Origin: Dictyoglomus turgidum DSM 6724
Lineage (GTDB): Bacteria > Dictyoglomota > Dictyoglomia > Dictyoglomales > Dictyoglomaceae
Assembly: GCF_000021645.1 (NCBI RefSeq)
Contig: NC_011661.1
Coordinates: 714,723-778,722, forward strand
Length of the DNA stretch: 64,000 nucleotides
Direction: 5' to 3'
How positions within the stretch are numbered: the first letter of the stretch is position 1; each line of letters starts with the position of its first letter. Below the pieces are notes generated by a model, which ran no database searches, was not told the origin of the DNA, and saw only the letters and a program-made list of their open reading frames with translations. The position numbers and the translations under genes are program-made. Of the stretch, positions 32,789-40,731 are shown piece after piece.

Positions 32789-33526
32789 GTGGAAATGTCA
32801 TCGGATAAGTATATAGAGAGAACCTATAGAAAATATATGAGAGCTCCTGACCTTGTGTCTTTTCAGGTAAAGGTACAAGAGAGTGATCTATACATTCTTG
32901 CTAAAAAAGATCTAAGAAAAGAGGCAGAAAAACTTTTAATATTTTATAGAAGACAGATTGAAGACTATATTTTAAAAGATCCAGTATTTAAATTAACCTT
33001 GACTCCTTATAAACCCAAAGGTAACGCTCCTGAGATAGTAAAGGAAATGAGTTTTTGGTCAGAAAAGGCAGGAGTTGGTCCTATGGCTTCGGTGGCTGGA
33101 GCTATAGCAGAGTACATAGGAAAAGAGCTTTTGAATTATTCTGACGAAATTATTGTGGAAAACGGTGGAGATATATTCATCTCTACAAAGAGAGAGAGAA
33201 AAGTAGCTATATTTGCTGGTGAATCACCTTGGAGTAACAAAATAGGTGTTTTAATTCCTCCTGGAACAACCTTTGGAGTATGTACATCGTCAGGAACGGT
33301 TGGTCCTTCCTTAAGTTTTGGAGTGGCTGATGCGGTAATGATTGTGTCCCCTTCAGCAATTTTTTCAGATGCCTTAGCAACAACCCTTGGAAATATGATT
33401 AAAACTGATAAAGATATAGAAGTTGCTCTTGAATTTGCCCAAAGGTTTCCCGAAGTAATACAGGTAGTAATAGTTTATGGTAAACATCTTGGTGTATGGG
33501 GAAATCTCAAACTTATAAGATTGTAA
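32789..33526 (+). CDS. UPF0280 family protein (COG2122, homocysteine-pathway accessory)
   Basis: 245 residues, with GGDIFISTKRERKVAIFAGES, the GVCTSSGTVGPSLSFGVADAVMI stretch and the conserved MASVAGAIAEYIG motif of UPF0280, an ApbE-like family. Genetic work in methanogens and sulfate reducers links COG2122 to the aspartate-semialdehyde route to homocysteine, and here it lies just after the two core genes. GTG 32789 and ATG 32795 are both possible; neither has a clear ribosome site, and the hairpin just upstream leaves little leader. Its stop is immediately followed by the convergent gene's stop. Confidence 0.85.
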   Translation: MEMSSDKYIERTYRKYMRAPDLVSFQVKVQESDLYILAKKDLRKEAEKLLIFYRRQIEDYILKDPVFKLTLTPYKPKGNAPEIVKEMSFWSEKAGVGPMASVAGAIAEYIGKELLNYSDEIIVENGGDIFISTKRERKVAIFAGESPWSNKIGVLIPPGTTFGVCTSSGTVGPSLSFGVADAVMIVSPSAIFSDALATTLGNMIKTDKDIEVALEFAQRFPEVIQVVIVYGKHLGVWGNLKLIRL

Positions 33527-34045
33527 TTATACAATCTCAATTATAACTTGTACGTTATCTTCAGGAGTATTTATATCTACAAGTTTTCCTCTAAAATCAG
33601 GGTCATTAACGAGGTTTTCTATCTCTTCAGGAGATATTTCTACTTTTTCTCCATACTTTTCAGCATAGGTGTTAGCAAACTTTAATCCCCACTTTAATAA
33701 GGAAAGAGGTACATTTATATTTACAATATTCTTACCATTTTCAATAACGTTTACTCTTAAATATCTTTTCTCCTTTTTACTAGTTTCCTCCAATGTTTTT
33801 ATTAGTTCTTCTGCTTCGTCAGCTTTTATTCTTCCTTCTTCTACAAGTTTTAAAATTTTATATCTCTCTTCTTTCATCCTTAAACTCCTCCTTTTTTTAG
33901 GGAATATCAACTTTAGACCAATATACACAAAAATTAGGGGCCATAATTTCCATAAATCCTTCAGTAAAGGGATATCAAAATTGTTCGCTAAAAGAGATAG
34001 CCCTAAAATTATTAATACAACACTCCAAAATATCTTATTAAACAT
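33527..34045 (-). CDS. DUF5668/SHOCT-like membrane protein
   Basis: 172 residues: two close membrane spans in the first 50 (IFWSVVLIILGLSLLANNF, WKLWPLIFVYIGLKLIF), as in LiaI/LiaF-TM or DUF5668 proteins, then a short SHOCT-like helical pair (KILKLVEEGRIKADEAEELI) and a soluble domain resembling YvlB-type adhesin regions (ENGKNIVNINVPLSLLKWGLKFA). It overlaps the end of the DUF2089 regulator gene by eight bases, a pairing often seen in envelope-stress modules of Firmicutes. Function unknown. ATG follows GAGGAGGGAG. Confidence 0.7.
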   Translation of the reverse strand: MFNKIFWSVVLIILGLSLLANNFDIPLLKDLWKLWPLIFVYIGLKLIFPKKRRSLRMKEERYKILKLVEEGRIKADEAEELIKTLEETSKKEKRYLRVNVIENGKNIVNINVPLSLLKWGLKFANTYAEKYGEKVEISPEEIENLVNDPDFRGKLVDINTPEDNVQVIIEIV

Positions 34046-34415
34046 CTTCTCCCTCCTCTAAAATTTTCAGAGCATCCTGTACAGTTATTTCTCCTCTTTC
34101 AAGTTTGTTTATAATCCATTTTACTTTATCCTTAGGTTCTTCCTCTTCCTCAGAAAGAAGTCCAAGTTTCTTGAGAATACTATCTAATTTACTTCTTACC
34201 GTAGGATAGGAAAGCTTTAAAATTCTTTCCATTTCCTTAACATTTCCTCGGGTTTTTAAGAACAATTCTAAGAATTCAAGCTCTTCTTGAGGAAGACTTG
34301 CTAAGCGGTTTACCCAAAATTCACCCTCTATGGTAATTTTACAATTAGGGCATTCAAGCTTTTTAATTACCATTTCATTACCGCATATAGGACATCTTGG
34401 TAATGGATGTGGCAT
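34038..34415 (-). CDS. DUF2089 transcriptional regulator
   Basis: 125 residues. An N-terminal zinc ribbon (CPICGNEM...LECPNCKITIEG) is followed by a helix-turn-helix-like segment RGNVKEMERILKLSYPTVRSKLDSIL and an acidic C-terminal helix. DUF2089 proteins control small membrane protein operons, and the gene directly after it is one. The ribosome site is AAAGGAGG seven bases before the ATG. The function is inferred from family and context. Confidence 0.82.
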   Translation of the reverse strand: MPHPLPRCPICGNEMVIKKLECPNCKITIEGEFWVNRLASLPQEELEFLELFLKTRGNVKEMERILKLSYPTVRSKLDSILKKLGLLSEEEEEPKDKVKWIINKLERGEITVQDALKILEEGEDV

Positions 34416-34510
34416 TCCCTTCCTCCTTTAAAATTTCTATGAATAAGTTTATAAAATTTAAAATAAAAAATCAATATATTGAAAAAAGAAATTTTAAAAA
34501 ATAAAAAATT

Positions 34511-35737
34511 TTACTCTGAGCGCAAAGCTTGAATGGGATCTAAATTTGCTGCTCTCATGGCAGGTAAAACTCCAAAGATGAGCCCAATAAAAAGGGAAAA
34601 TAGAAAGCCTAAAATTAGGGTTGAGTAAGAGAGATTATAAGGTACCTCAAATCTGGATAGTATTTCTCCTGTGATGATAGATAGGCCTATTCCAAGGGTT
34701 CCACCAATCATTCCTAAAAATCCAGATTCGGTTAAAAATTGTATAAGAATATCTTTCTTCTTCGCTCCAATTGCTTTTCTAATTCCTATCTCTTTATATC
34801 TTTCCGTTACAGAAACCAGCATTATATTCATGATACCTATTCCTCCCACAATAAGGGAGATAGCTGCTATTCCAGCAAGGGTTAAAGTCAGTATGTTTAA
34901 TATATCGTTCATAGCAGAGAGTAAATCTTCTTGCTTTGCAATGACAAAATTTAATTTTCCTCTTCTTTGCTTTAGGACAAATATCAATTTTTGTCTATAT
35001 ATTTCTATGTTTTTGCTATCTCTGACTTGTACGATAAGGAAATTCAAAATTTGGTCACCTTTTAACATCAAAGCAGTAGTTAGGGGGATTATTATTCTTG
35101 AGTCTAAATCTCCTAAGCTTTGATTATATCCTCTCTCTTTTAAGACGCCTATTATTCGAAAGTTGTGATCTCCAATTTTTATTATTTTATTTATGGCTTC
35201 CTTGTAATTAATGGCTATGTTTTTTGCTACCTTAGGTCCTACAATACATACTTTCTCTTTTGCATTTTGCTCATAGGAAGTAAAAAATCTTCCCTCACTT
35301 ATGGAATCTCTGTTTATTAAGAGTCCATCATTATCAGTACCATGAACAGTAGCTTCAAGGGGAAAGATTTGGTAGTAAACATTGTAGTAAGAGGATATTA
35401 AAGAAGAAACTAATAATTCATTTTTAAAGAGAGCCCTTAGATATAATAGGTCATTATAATTAAATAGCTGAGGTATTCCTCTTCTTGTCCTTTGTATTTG
35501 TATGGAAGTGAAAGTTCCTCCAGTTTCCAAAGCCGATGGAAATATTATTAAGGTATTACTACCAAGATTTTCTATTATTTGAAGAGTTTGATTTTTAGCG
35601 CCCTCTCCTATAGATATGAGGAGTACCACAGAAAATACTCCAATGATTATTCCTAATATGGTTAAAAAAGACCTAAGCTTGTTAGATTTCAAGGAATAAA
35701 GAGCTAATTTTAAGTTTTCCTTAAGCTGTGTCTTCAT
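34511..35737 (-). CDS. MacB-type ABC transporter permease (FtsX family)
   Basis: 408 residues. An N-terminal span (LRSFLTILGIIIGVFSVVLL) precedes a large extracytoplasmic MacB_PCD domain (about 45-270), then three C-terminal spans with the FtsX domain and the MLVSVTERYKEIGIRKAIGAKK motif. Such permeases use mechanical coupling to export substrates together with an HlyD-type adaptor and an ATPase. The adaptor gene overlaps its start by four bases. No LolD/MacB ATPase gene follows or precedes in this run, so the ATPase must come from elsewhere. Substrate unknown: peptide, lipid or drug. Confidence 0.88.
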   Translation of the reverse strand: MKTQLKENLKLALYSLKSNKLRSFLTILGIIIGVFSVVLLISIGEGAKNQTLQIIENLGSNTLIIFPSALETGGTFTSIQIQRTRRGIPQLFNYNDLLYLRALFKNELLVSSLISSYYNVYYQIFPLEATVHGTDNDGLLINRDSISEGRFFTSYEQNAKEKVCIVGPKVAKNIAINYKEAINKIIKIGDHNFRIIGVLKERGYNQSLGDLDSRIIIPLTTALMLKGDQILNFLIVQVRDSKNIEIYRQKLIFVLKQRRGKLNFVIAKQEDLLSAMNDILNILTLTLAGIAAISLIVGGIGIMNIMLVSVTERYKEIGIRKAIGAKKKDILIQFLTESGFLGMIGGTLGIGLSIITGEILSRFEVPYNLSYSTLILGFLFSLFIGLIFGVLPAMRAANLDPIQALRSE

Positions 35738-36822
35738 TTTATGCTATTTTCTATTTTTACTTTCATATTATTTGAGATCTTATCAATAGGTGATATTATT
35801 ACAAGGTCTCCCTCTCTTAGTCCTTCTTTTATCTCAATCTCATCAAGGGTCATATCTCCAATCATGATTTCTTTCTCTTTTGCTCTTCCATTTTCATATA
35901 GATATACATAGGTTTTTCCCTCCTTAAAGGTTATGGCATTTAAGGGAATAGTAAGAATATTCTTCTTTTCTCCGATATTTATGGTGGCTGAAATGGTCAT
36001 TCCTTCCACAACCATTTCTCCCAATTGGGGAAGAGGGATATAGATTTCATATGAATAGGTCCCATCTTTGTTTAGAGATGGAATTTTGCTTATAGAGGCA
36101 ACTTTTCCTTCCCATGGGTTTTGATCAAGGGCATCCACATTAACTACCGCCTTTTGCCCCTCTTTAATCTTTAAAATATTATTTTCATCCACTTTTAATA
36201 TGGCATTCAATGAAGTGGGGTCAATTACAATAAAAGCTGGATTATTTTGAGGCAAAGATAAGTTAAACATATTAAGTAAATTTGCGAAGTTTCCTAAAAG
36301 ATTATTTAAATTTAAGTTGTTTTGAGAGGCCTGTACTGTTTCTAATGGAGAAATATTGATCTTTGCAATAATCCCATTTATGGGAGATCTTATTATCCTT
36401 TCTTCATACAGTTTGTTTAAAGATTCATAATATGACTCCAAGGTTTTTATCTGATCTTGACTTATCTTAATTTCTGATTGGGGATTAAAGGTACTAAAGG
36501 CACTGCTGATTTTAGCAAGTTCAATTATATTTTTAATCTGTTCTATTTGTTTTTTTAGATCTTCTGCATCTATTATTGCTAAAACTTCTCCTTTTTTCAC
36601 CTTATCTCCTGGTTTTACTCTTACTTCTCTAACGGTTCCTGAGATCTTTGGATAAATCTCTATTTTCCTTAGAAAGGAAAGATTACCACTTAAGTTAATG
36701 GTTAAATTCAAATTTTTTCGGTTAACTCTTTCTACTTTTACGGAAAGAGTATTGTTTAATTTATAGAAAATAGTTAAAGCTAGTGCTATGATTATAAAAA
36801 CTACTATCAATATTCTTTTCAT
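35734..36822 (-). CDS. MacA/HlyD-type periplasmic adaptor
   Basis: 362 residues with an N-terminal membrane anchor (about 5-20), a split barrel-sandwich/lipoyl domain (YPKISGTVREVRVKPGDKVKKGEVLAIID and RSPINGIIAKINISPLETV), a short coiled-coil hairpin, and beta-barrel and membrane-proximal domains toward the end (GMTISATINIGEKKNILTIP). It partners the MacB-like permease whose gene it overlaps by four bases. The gene lies directly after the PLC/P1-nuclease-like gene, with only a three-base gap. No outer-membrane TolC gene is seen. Confidence 0.88.
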   Translation of the reverse strand: MKRILIVVFIIIALALTIFYKLNNTLSVKVERVNRKNLNLTINLSGNLSFLRKIEIYPKISGTVREVRVKPGDKVKKGEVLAIIDAEDLKKQIEQIKNIIELAKISSAFSTFNPQSEIKISQDQIKTLESYYESLNKLYEERIIRSPINGIIAKINISPLETVQASQNNLNLNNLLGNFANLLNMFNLSLPQNNPAFIVIDPTSLNAILKVDENNILKIKEGQKAVVNVDALDQNPWEGKVASISKIPSLNKDGTYSYEIYIPLPQLGEMVVEGMTISATINIGEKKNILTIPLNAITFKEGKTYVYLYENGRAKEKEIMIGDMTLDEIEIKEGLREGDLVIISPIDKISNNMKVKIENSIK

Positions 36823-36825
36823 ATT

Positions 36826-37776
36826 CTACTTCCCATCTTCTATTTTTTCTAAAAATTCTTTCAAGAATTCCAAATATCCTTTAGTATATCCTGCAAAATT
36901 TTCTAAATTACGAAGAATAATTTTATCATATTCTTCTTTAAGAGTAGAATTATTTCCTTTAAACAATTCTTTTGGAGCCTTATAATTTTTAGTGTTGTTA
37001 ATGCCCGGAAAATACTTTGATTGAATTTCAAATAATTTTCCTGCATCATTTCTTGCTGTCCATGCTGCTTTAATTCCTGCTTCCTCAGGATTTTCTATTT
37101 TATAGGGTTTTGCTTTCTTTAAGGTATCAATATATAAGGGATTTTGATTTAAGATTTGATATTCTTGGTAATCTTCAAGGGTATAGTGGTGATTTTCTCC
37201 TTGAGCAATTACTTTATCAAGATTAAAGATATTTTTAATTACATTTCCAAGGGGCATAGGATAGGCATGAAAGGGTTGAGTTAGGTCTTGGAGATAATGG
37301 AGACTGTAGGCAAAGAATCTAAATCCCCAATAATAATCTTTCTTTTGAAAAGCTTCCTTTGCTAAGTTCCAGAAATGTATTATCCTTTTTGGAGCTTCCC
37401 CCAGTTTTAATGCTCCTCCAAGGGCAATGTAGTATTGGTGTCTCCATCCTGAGCTTCCTCCTGTGAGTTTTTGCATGGAATTTAAGTTGATGTTATCATC
37501 CATACCATTGTCTGGTTCTATTACATATCTTGTAATAATTGTTATAGCATCTATGGTATCTCCTATTTTTTCTCCCCTATAAGGTATGGCATAGGCTGGA
37601 TTATAGGGCGAAGGATCGTTATAGGTATACGGTGTAACTTTTATTTTATTATATTTTCCAAGCCATGGATAATCTTTCAATATGAGCTCTGTCATTTCTC
37701 TGTGAGCTGACCAAGAGAAAATTGGAGAAATTAAAACAAGAAGTAAAATTCCTAAAAAGATAATTCTTTTTCTCAT
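36826..37776 (-). CDS. Exported zinc-dependent phospholipase C / P1 nuclease-like protein
   Basis: 316 residues with a signal peptide; predicted cleavage leaves Trp22 at or near the mature N-terminus, a Zn ligand in this family. Other likely ligands: His25 (WSAHREM), His113, the HYLQDLTQPFH motif (His160, Asp164, His170) and ENHHYTLED (His197, Glu201). These fit the three-metal phosphodiesterases of the phospholipase C/P1 nuclease family, acting on lipids or nucleic acid outside the cell. AAAGGAGG precedes the ATG. It starts an operon with the MacAB-like genes. Substrate unresolved. Confidence 0.82.
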   Translation of the reverse strand: MRKRIIFLGILLLVLISPIFSWSAHREMTELILKDYPWLGKYNKIKVTPYTYNDPSPYNPAYAIPYRGEKIGDTIDAITIITRYVIEPDNGMDDNINLNSMQKLTGGSSGWRHQYYIALGGALKLGEAPKRIIHFWNLAKEAFQKKDYYWGFRFFAYSLHYLQDLTQPFHAYPMPLGNVIKNIFNLDKVIAQGENHHYTLEDYQEYQILNQNPLYIDTLKKAKPYKIENPEEAGIKAAWTARNDAGKLFEIQSKYFPGINNTKNYKAPKELFKGNNSTLKEEYDKIILRNLENFAGYTKGYLEFLKEFLEKIEDGK

Positions 37777-37790
37777 AGATTTAACCTCCT

Positions 37791-38864
37791 TTATACTACT
37801 CTCTCACCTGTACTTTTTTTAAAAAGATAAATCCTCTTTGGTAGAGAGAAAGATATATTTTCTCCACAACGGTATATTTCTCCTGATTTAATCTCAATTT
37901 TTATGGAAGTGTTATCTTCTAATTGTATGTGTAATATTTTAGAAGGATCTGCCGGAGTACCATCAATAAAATATATCTCGCCTTTAATATCTCCATCGGG
38001 ATTTATTAGTACATCCCTCCCATGAAATCCTAAAAGATATTCTCCATCTTCTATTGGTTTTTCTAAGGGTATACCCTTGTTTCTCCATATAATCTGAGAG
38101 TTAATTACTTTTACTTCTATCAAATTCATGGAAGGTTTTCCAAAAAAAGATGCTACAAAGGCATTTTGTGGATTATTTGCTATTTCATCATAGGTCCCTA
38201 TTTGAATTATTTCTCCATTATTCATGATTCCTATGAGATCTCCTATACTTATTGCCTCGGTCTGGTCATGGGTTACATACACAGAGGTTGTATTAAACAT
38301 TACAAGAAGCCTTTTTAGTTGAGCTCTTGTAATAACCCTAAGTTTTGCGTCAAGATTAGAGAGAGGTTCATCAAAGAGCATAATTGATGGATTTCTTATT
38401 ATGCATCGCCCTATGGCAACTCTTTGTTGCTCTCCTCCAGAAAGCTCCTTAGGTTTTTTGTCTAATAGATATTCAAATCCTACACCAAGAATTTTTGCTG
38501 TTTCCTTTATTTTTTCATCAATCTCTTTTTCAGGGGTTTTTTTAATCCAGAAAGGAAAAGCTAAATTTCCTCTTGCTTTATAGTGGGGATAAAGGGCATA
38601 GTTCTGAAAAACCATGCCAATTTTTCTTTCATAAGGAGAAAGTTCTGTTACGTCTTCATTATTAAAAAATATTTTTCCTTCATCGGGTCTTTCTAAACCT
38701 GCAATTATCTTTAAAAGGGTAGTCTTACCACATCCTGAAGGCCCTAATATGGATATGGTTTTGCCAGGGGGTATTTTAAAGTTTATGTTTTTAAGAGCAT
38801 ATAAGATTTCATTTTTTGTTTTAAAAGTTTTTGTGATGTTTTCTAATCTAACTTCTATACTCAT
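37791..38864 (-). CDS. MalK/UgpC-type ABC transporter ATPase
   Basis: 357 residues: Walker A ILGPSGCGKTTLLK, Q-loop MVFQNYALYPH, signature LSGGEQQRVAIGR, Walker B SIMLFDEPLSNLDAKL, H-loop VYVTHDQTEA, then the C-terminal OB-type regulatory domain (from about 235) of MalK-like ATPases that serve several sugar permeases. It probably energises the malFG-type importer 30 kb away and perhaps others. It begins three bases after the LolA-like gene stop with no good ribosome site and is followed by the PLC-like gene. Confidence 0.9.
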   Translation of the reverse strand: MSIEVRLENITKTFKTKNEILYALKNINFKIPPGKTISILGPSGCGKTTLLKIIAGLERPDEGKIFFNNEDVTELSPYERKIGMVFQNYALYPHYKARGNLAFPFWIKKTPEKEIDEKIKETAKILGVGFEYLLDKKPKELSGGEQQRVAIGRCIIRNPSIMLFDEPLSNLDAKLRVITRAQLKRLLVMFNTTSVYVTHDQTEAISIGDLIGIMNNGEIIQIGTYDEIANNPQNAFVASFFGKPSMNLIEVKVINSQIIWRNKGIPLEKPIEDGEYLLGFHGRDVLINPDGDIKGEIYFIDGTPADPSKILHIQLEDNTSIKIEIKSGEIYRCGENISFSLPKRIYLFKKSTGERVV

Positions 38865-38867
38865 TTT

Positions 38868-39527
38868 TTATATGTTAAAAATTTTCTCATCTATAGGTAA
38901 GTTTATTTTAAAGTTTCTATATATTCTTTTATGGACTAATTCGTTTTGTCCATTTATATTTTCGTATTGCTCCAATTGAATTGGGACGAAGGTATTCTTT
39001 TCTACATATATTCTCTGCATGGAATAATTATATAAACGATCTTTGCTTTCCCCAATTTCAATAACATAACAATTGTATCCAAATATACTTACCTCTTTTA
39101 TAGATTTGGGCTTATATTTACTCAGTATGTCAAGAATGTAGTCAAAAGTTAGCTCATTTATTCTTCCCTTTCTTATAGAAAGCACAATGGGGTCGTCTAT
39201 GTTTAGAGATAAAGGTATAAAGCTTAAAACTCCTCCTTTTTTATATCTTATTCTATTGTTTTGGTACACAATGGTGGTTCCTTTGTCTTTTCCTTCAAGG
39301 ACTTCCAGTCTTAATTTATCTGGTTTTTGAAAGTAGTATTCATAGGTTACGTTTTCTTCAGTATTTCCAGCTTTATTATAGACTTCGAGGATACAGTAAA
39401 AACTTTGAAGATTCCTGTAGAAAGATGACATCCTTTCCAAAATCTCTTCGTAAGATATAGCATACGATAAGCTTATTACTAAAAGGAGGAGTAGGAGGAT
39501 TAAAGTTGTAAACCTTGCAGTCTTCAT
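38868..39527 (-). CDS. LolA-like outer-membrane lipoprotein-sorting protein
   Basis: About 219 residues, exported (signal peptide 1-20 from MKTARFTTLILL). The body, with a YEEILERMSSFYRNLQSFYCILE start and the YYFQKPDKLRLEVLEGKDKG segment, resembles LolA/LolB-type or MucB/RseB-type sensors that bind lipid in a half-barrel. ATG 39527 is chosen because GGAG precedes it; an in-frame ATG 30 bases upstream is less likely. It follows the flavin reductase gene so closely that its ATG overlaps the TGA region. Its lipid-carrier role is inferred. Confidence 0.7.
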   Translation of the reverse strand: MKTARFTTLILLLLLLVISLSYAISYEEILERMSSFYRNLQSFYCILEVYNKAGNTEENVTYEYYFQKPDKLRLEVLEGKDKGTTIVYQNNRIRYKKGGVLSFIPLSLNIDDPIVLSIRKGRINELTFDYILDILSKYKPKSIKEVSIFGYNCYVIEIGESKDRLYNYSMQRIYVEKNTFVPIQLEQYENINGQNELVHKRIYRNFKINLPIDEKIFNI

Positions 39528-39528
39528 T

Positions 39529-40086
39529 TCAAAACTCCTCAGTTTTAATATGTTCATAAGTGTCTATAGTCCCATAAATGTCCTTTCCAAAATATAAAAG
39601 GGGTTTAAATTTTTCAGGAATGTAGGTATTTTTGAAAAATTCTTCGTGGGCTTGAGCATACTGTACTCTGCCAATTATAATATGATGATCCGCAGGAAGA
39701 TCAATGATTCTCTCAAGGGTACATTCAATATGAGCTAAACACTCTTTAACTATAGGAGATCTTATTTTCTTTGCGGGTATAGGCGTAAGATTTGATTTTT
39801 TGAATTTGTTTATCTTTCTTCCCGAGTATCTTCCACAAATAAATACCGCTTTTCTTAATGAGTAATCTGGTATATTTATTGCAAAATCTCCTGTTTCTTT
39901 AATTAGTTCGTAGGTATATCTTTCAGGTCTTAAGCTTATACTAATAAGAGGAGGATTTATGCTTATAGGGGTTATCCATGAAGCCGACATTACATTTGGA
40001 TTGTTATTTTTTCCAATACTTGTTATAAGTATTCCTGGCAATGGATGTATTAGATAGACGAAATTTGATTTTACCTCGTGATACAT
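39529..40086 (-). CDS. Flavin reductase-like / flavoredoxin protein
   Basis: 185 residues of the flavin reductase-like (FMN-binding split barrel) family: VYLIHPLPGILITSIGKNNNPNVMSASW, then PLISISLRPERYTYELI and DFAINIPD. Such proteins bind FMN and pass electrons to partner enzymes. ATG follows GAGGTAGG. It lies between a secreted protein and the LolA-like gene on the minus strand with no functional partner visible. The physiological redox partner is unknown. Confidence 0.88.
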   Translation of the reverse strand: MYHEVKSNFVYLIHPLPGILITSIGKNNNPNVMSASWITPISINPPLISISLRPERYTYELIKETGDFAINIPDYSLRKAVFICGRYSGRKINKFKKSNLTPIPAKKIRSPIVKECLAHIECTLERIIDLPADHHIIIGRVQYAQAHEEFFKNTYIPEKFKPLLYFGKDIYGTIDTYEHIKTEEF

Positions 40087-40098
40087 AGATTCCTACCT

Positions 40099-40677
40099 CT
40101 ATAATTTTAAGATCCATTCAAAGTCATAATTTTTAGAGGAAAAAACTCCATTTTTATATTCTAATTTTTCAGTTTCTAAGAAAGCTATTATTTGAGCTCC
40201 AAATTTATTTAAATCTTTTGTCTTAGCATATTCTTTAACTGCAGAAAGGGCGAAGTTTAGAAATAATGTTTTTCCGTTATATAAGTCTTTATCGTCTTGG
40301 GTATAAAGTACTATGTTTATACCGGTCTTTTCAGGAAGATTAGAAGAACTTAGGGGAGCTACTAAATTTTTAAGGATTCTGTTTATCATAGACGGATAGG
40401 GGAGTCCTTTTTGGTGAAGTTTGGTGTAAAAGGATAAGTTTAAACCAATTGCAGGATGGTATATAGGTATACCCATTCTAAAGGTGTCATCAAGGGCTTT
40501 TAAGTCTTTTTCCAAATTTGTTTTTGACAAGCTATCAAAGGTTAGTACATGTAAAATAAAAATTGTAGCCTGCCTTTTAGGGGGTTGAGTTTTTGTGGGA
40601 GTTTGAGTTTGGGCAAAGACTAAGGTCAGCAAGAAGCATAGCAATAATAGCATTACAAGAATGTTATTCTTTTTCAT
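40099..40677 (-). CDS. Secreted protein of unknown function
   Basis: 192 residues with a clear signal peptide (1-22), a Thr/Pro-rich linker (TQTPTKTQPPKRQ) and a globular part with no motif I recognise. GAGGAGG stands seven bases before the ATG. It lies upstream of the flavin reductase and LolA-like genes, 12 bases from the former, and so probably belongs to that operon. It is divergent from the helicase gene. No function can be given. Confidence 0.7.
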   Translation of the reverse strand: MKKNNILVMLLLLCFLLTLVFAQTQTPTKTQPPKRQATIFILHVLTFDSLSKTNLEKDLKALDDTFRMGIPIYHPAIGLNLSFYTKLHQKGLPYPSMINRILKNLVAPLSSSNLPEKTGINIVLYTQDDKDLYNGKTLFLNFALSAVKEYAKTKDLNKFGAQIIAFLETEKLEYKNGVFSSKNYDFEWILKL

Positions 40678-40717
40678 TTTATCCTCCTCTGTAAATTAAT
40701 TTCAGCTTAAACTATTA

Positions 40718-40723
40718 TATAAT
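40718..40723 (+). promoter_or_regulatory. -10 element of an apparently leaderless helicase gene
   Basis: TATAAT ends eight bases before the ATG at 40732, so transcription should start at or beside the start codon, and no ribosome site precedes it. The gene is probably leaderless. Confidence 0.5.
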
Positions 40724-40731
40724 AGTTTATC

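Noticed and set aside
33513-33536. Small inverted repeat at the meeting stops of UPF0280 and the DUF5668-like gene as a two-way terminator
   Set aside because: The stem is nearly all A/T and lacks T-runs, so it is weak.
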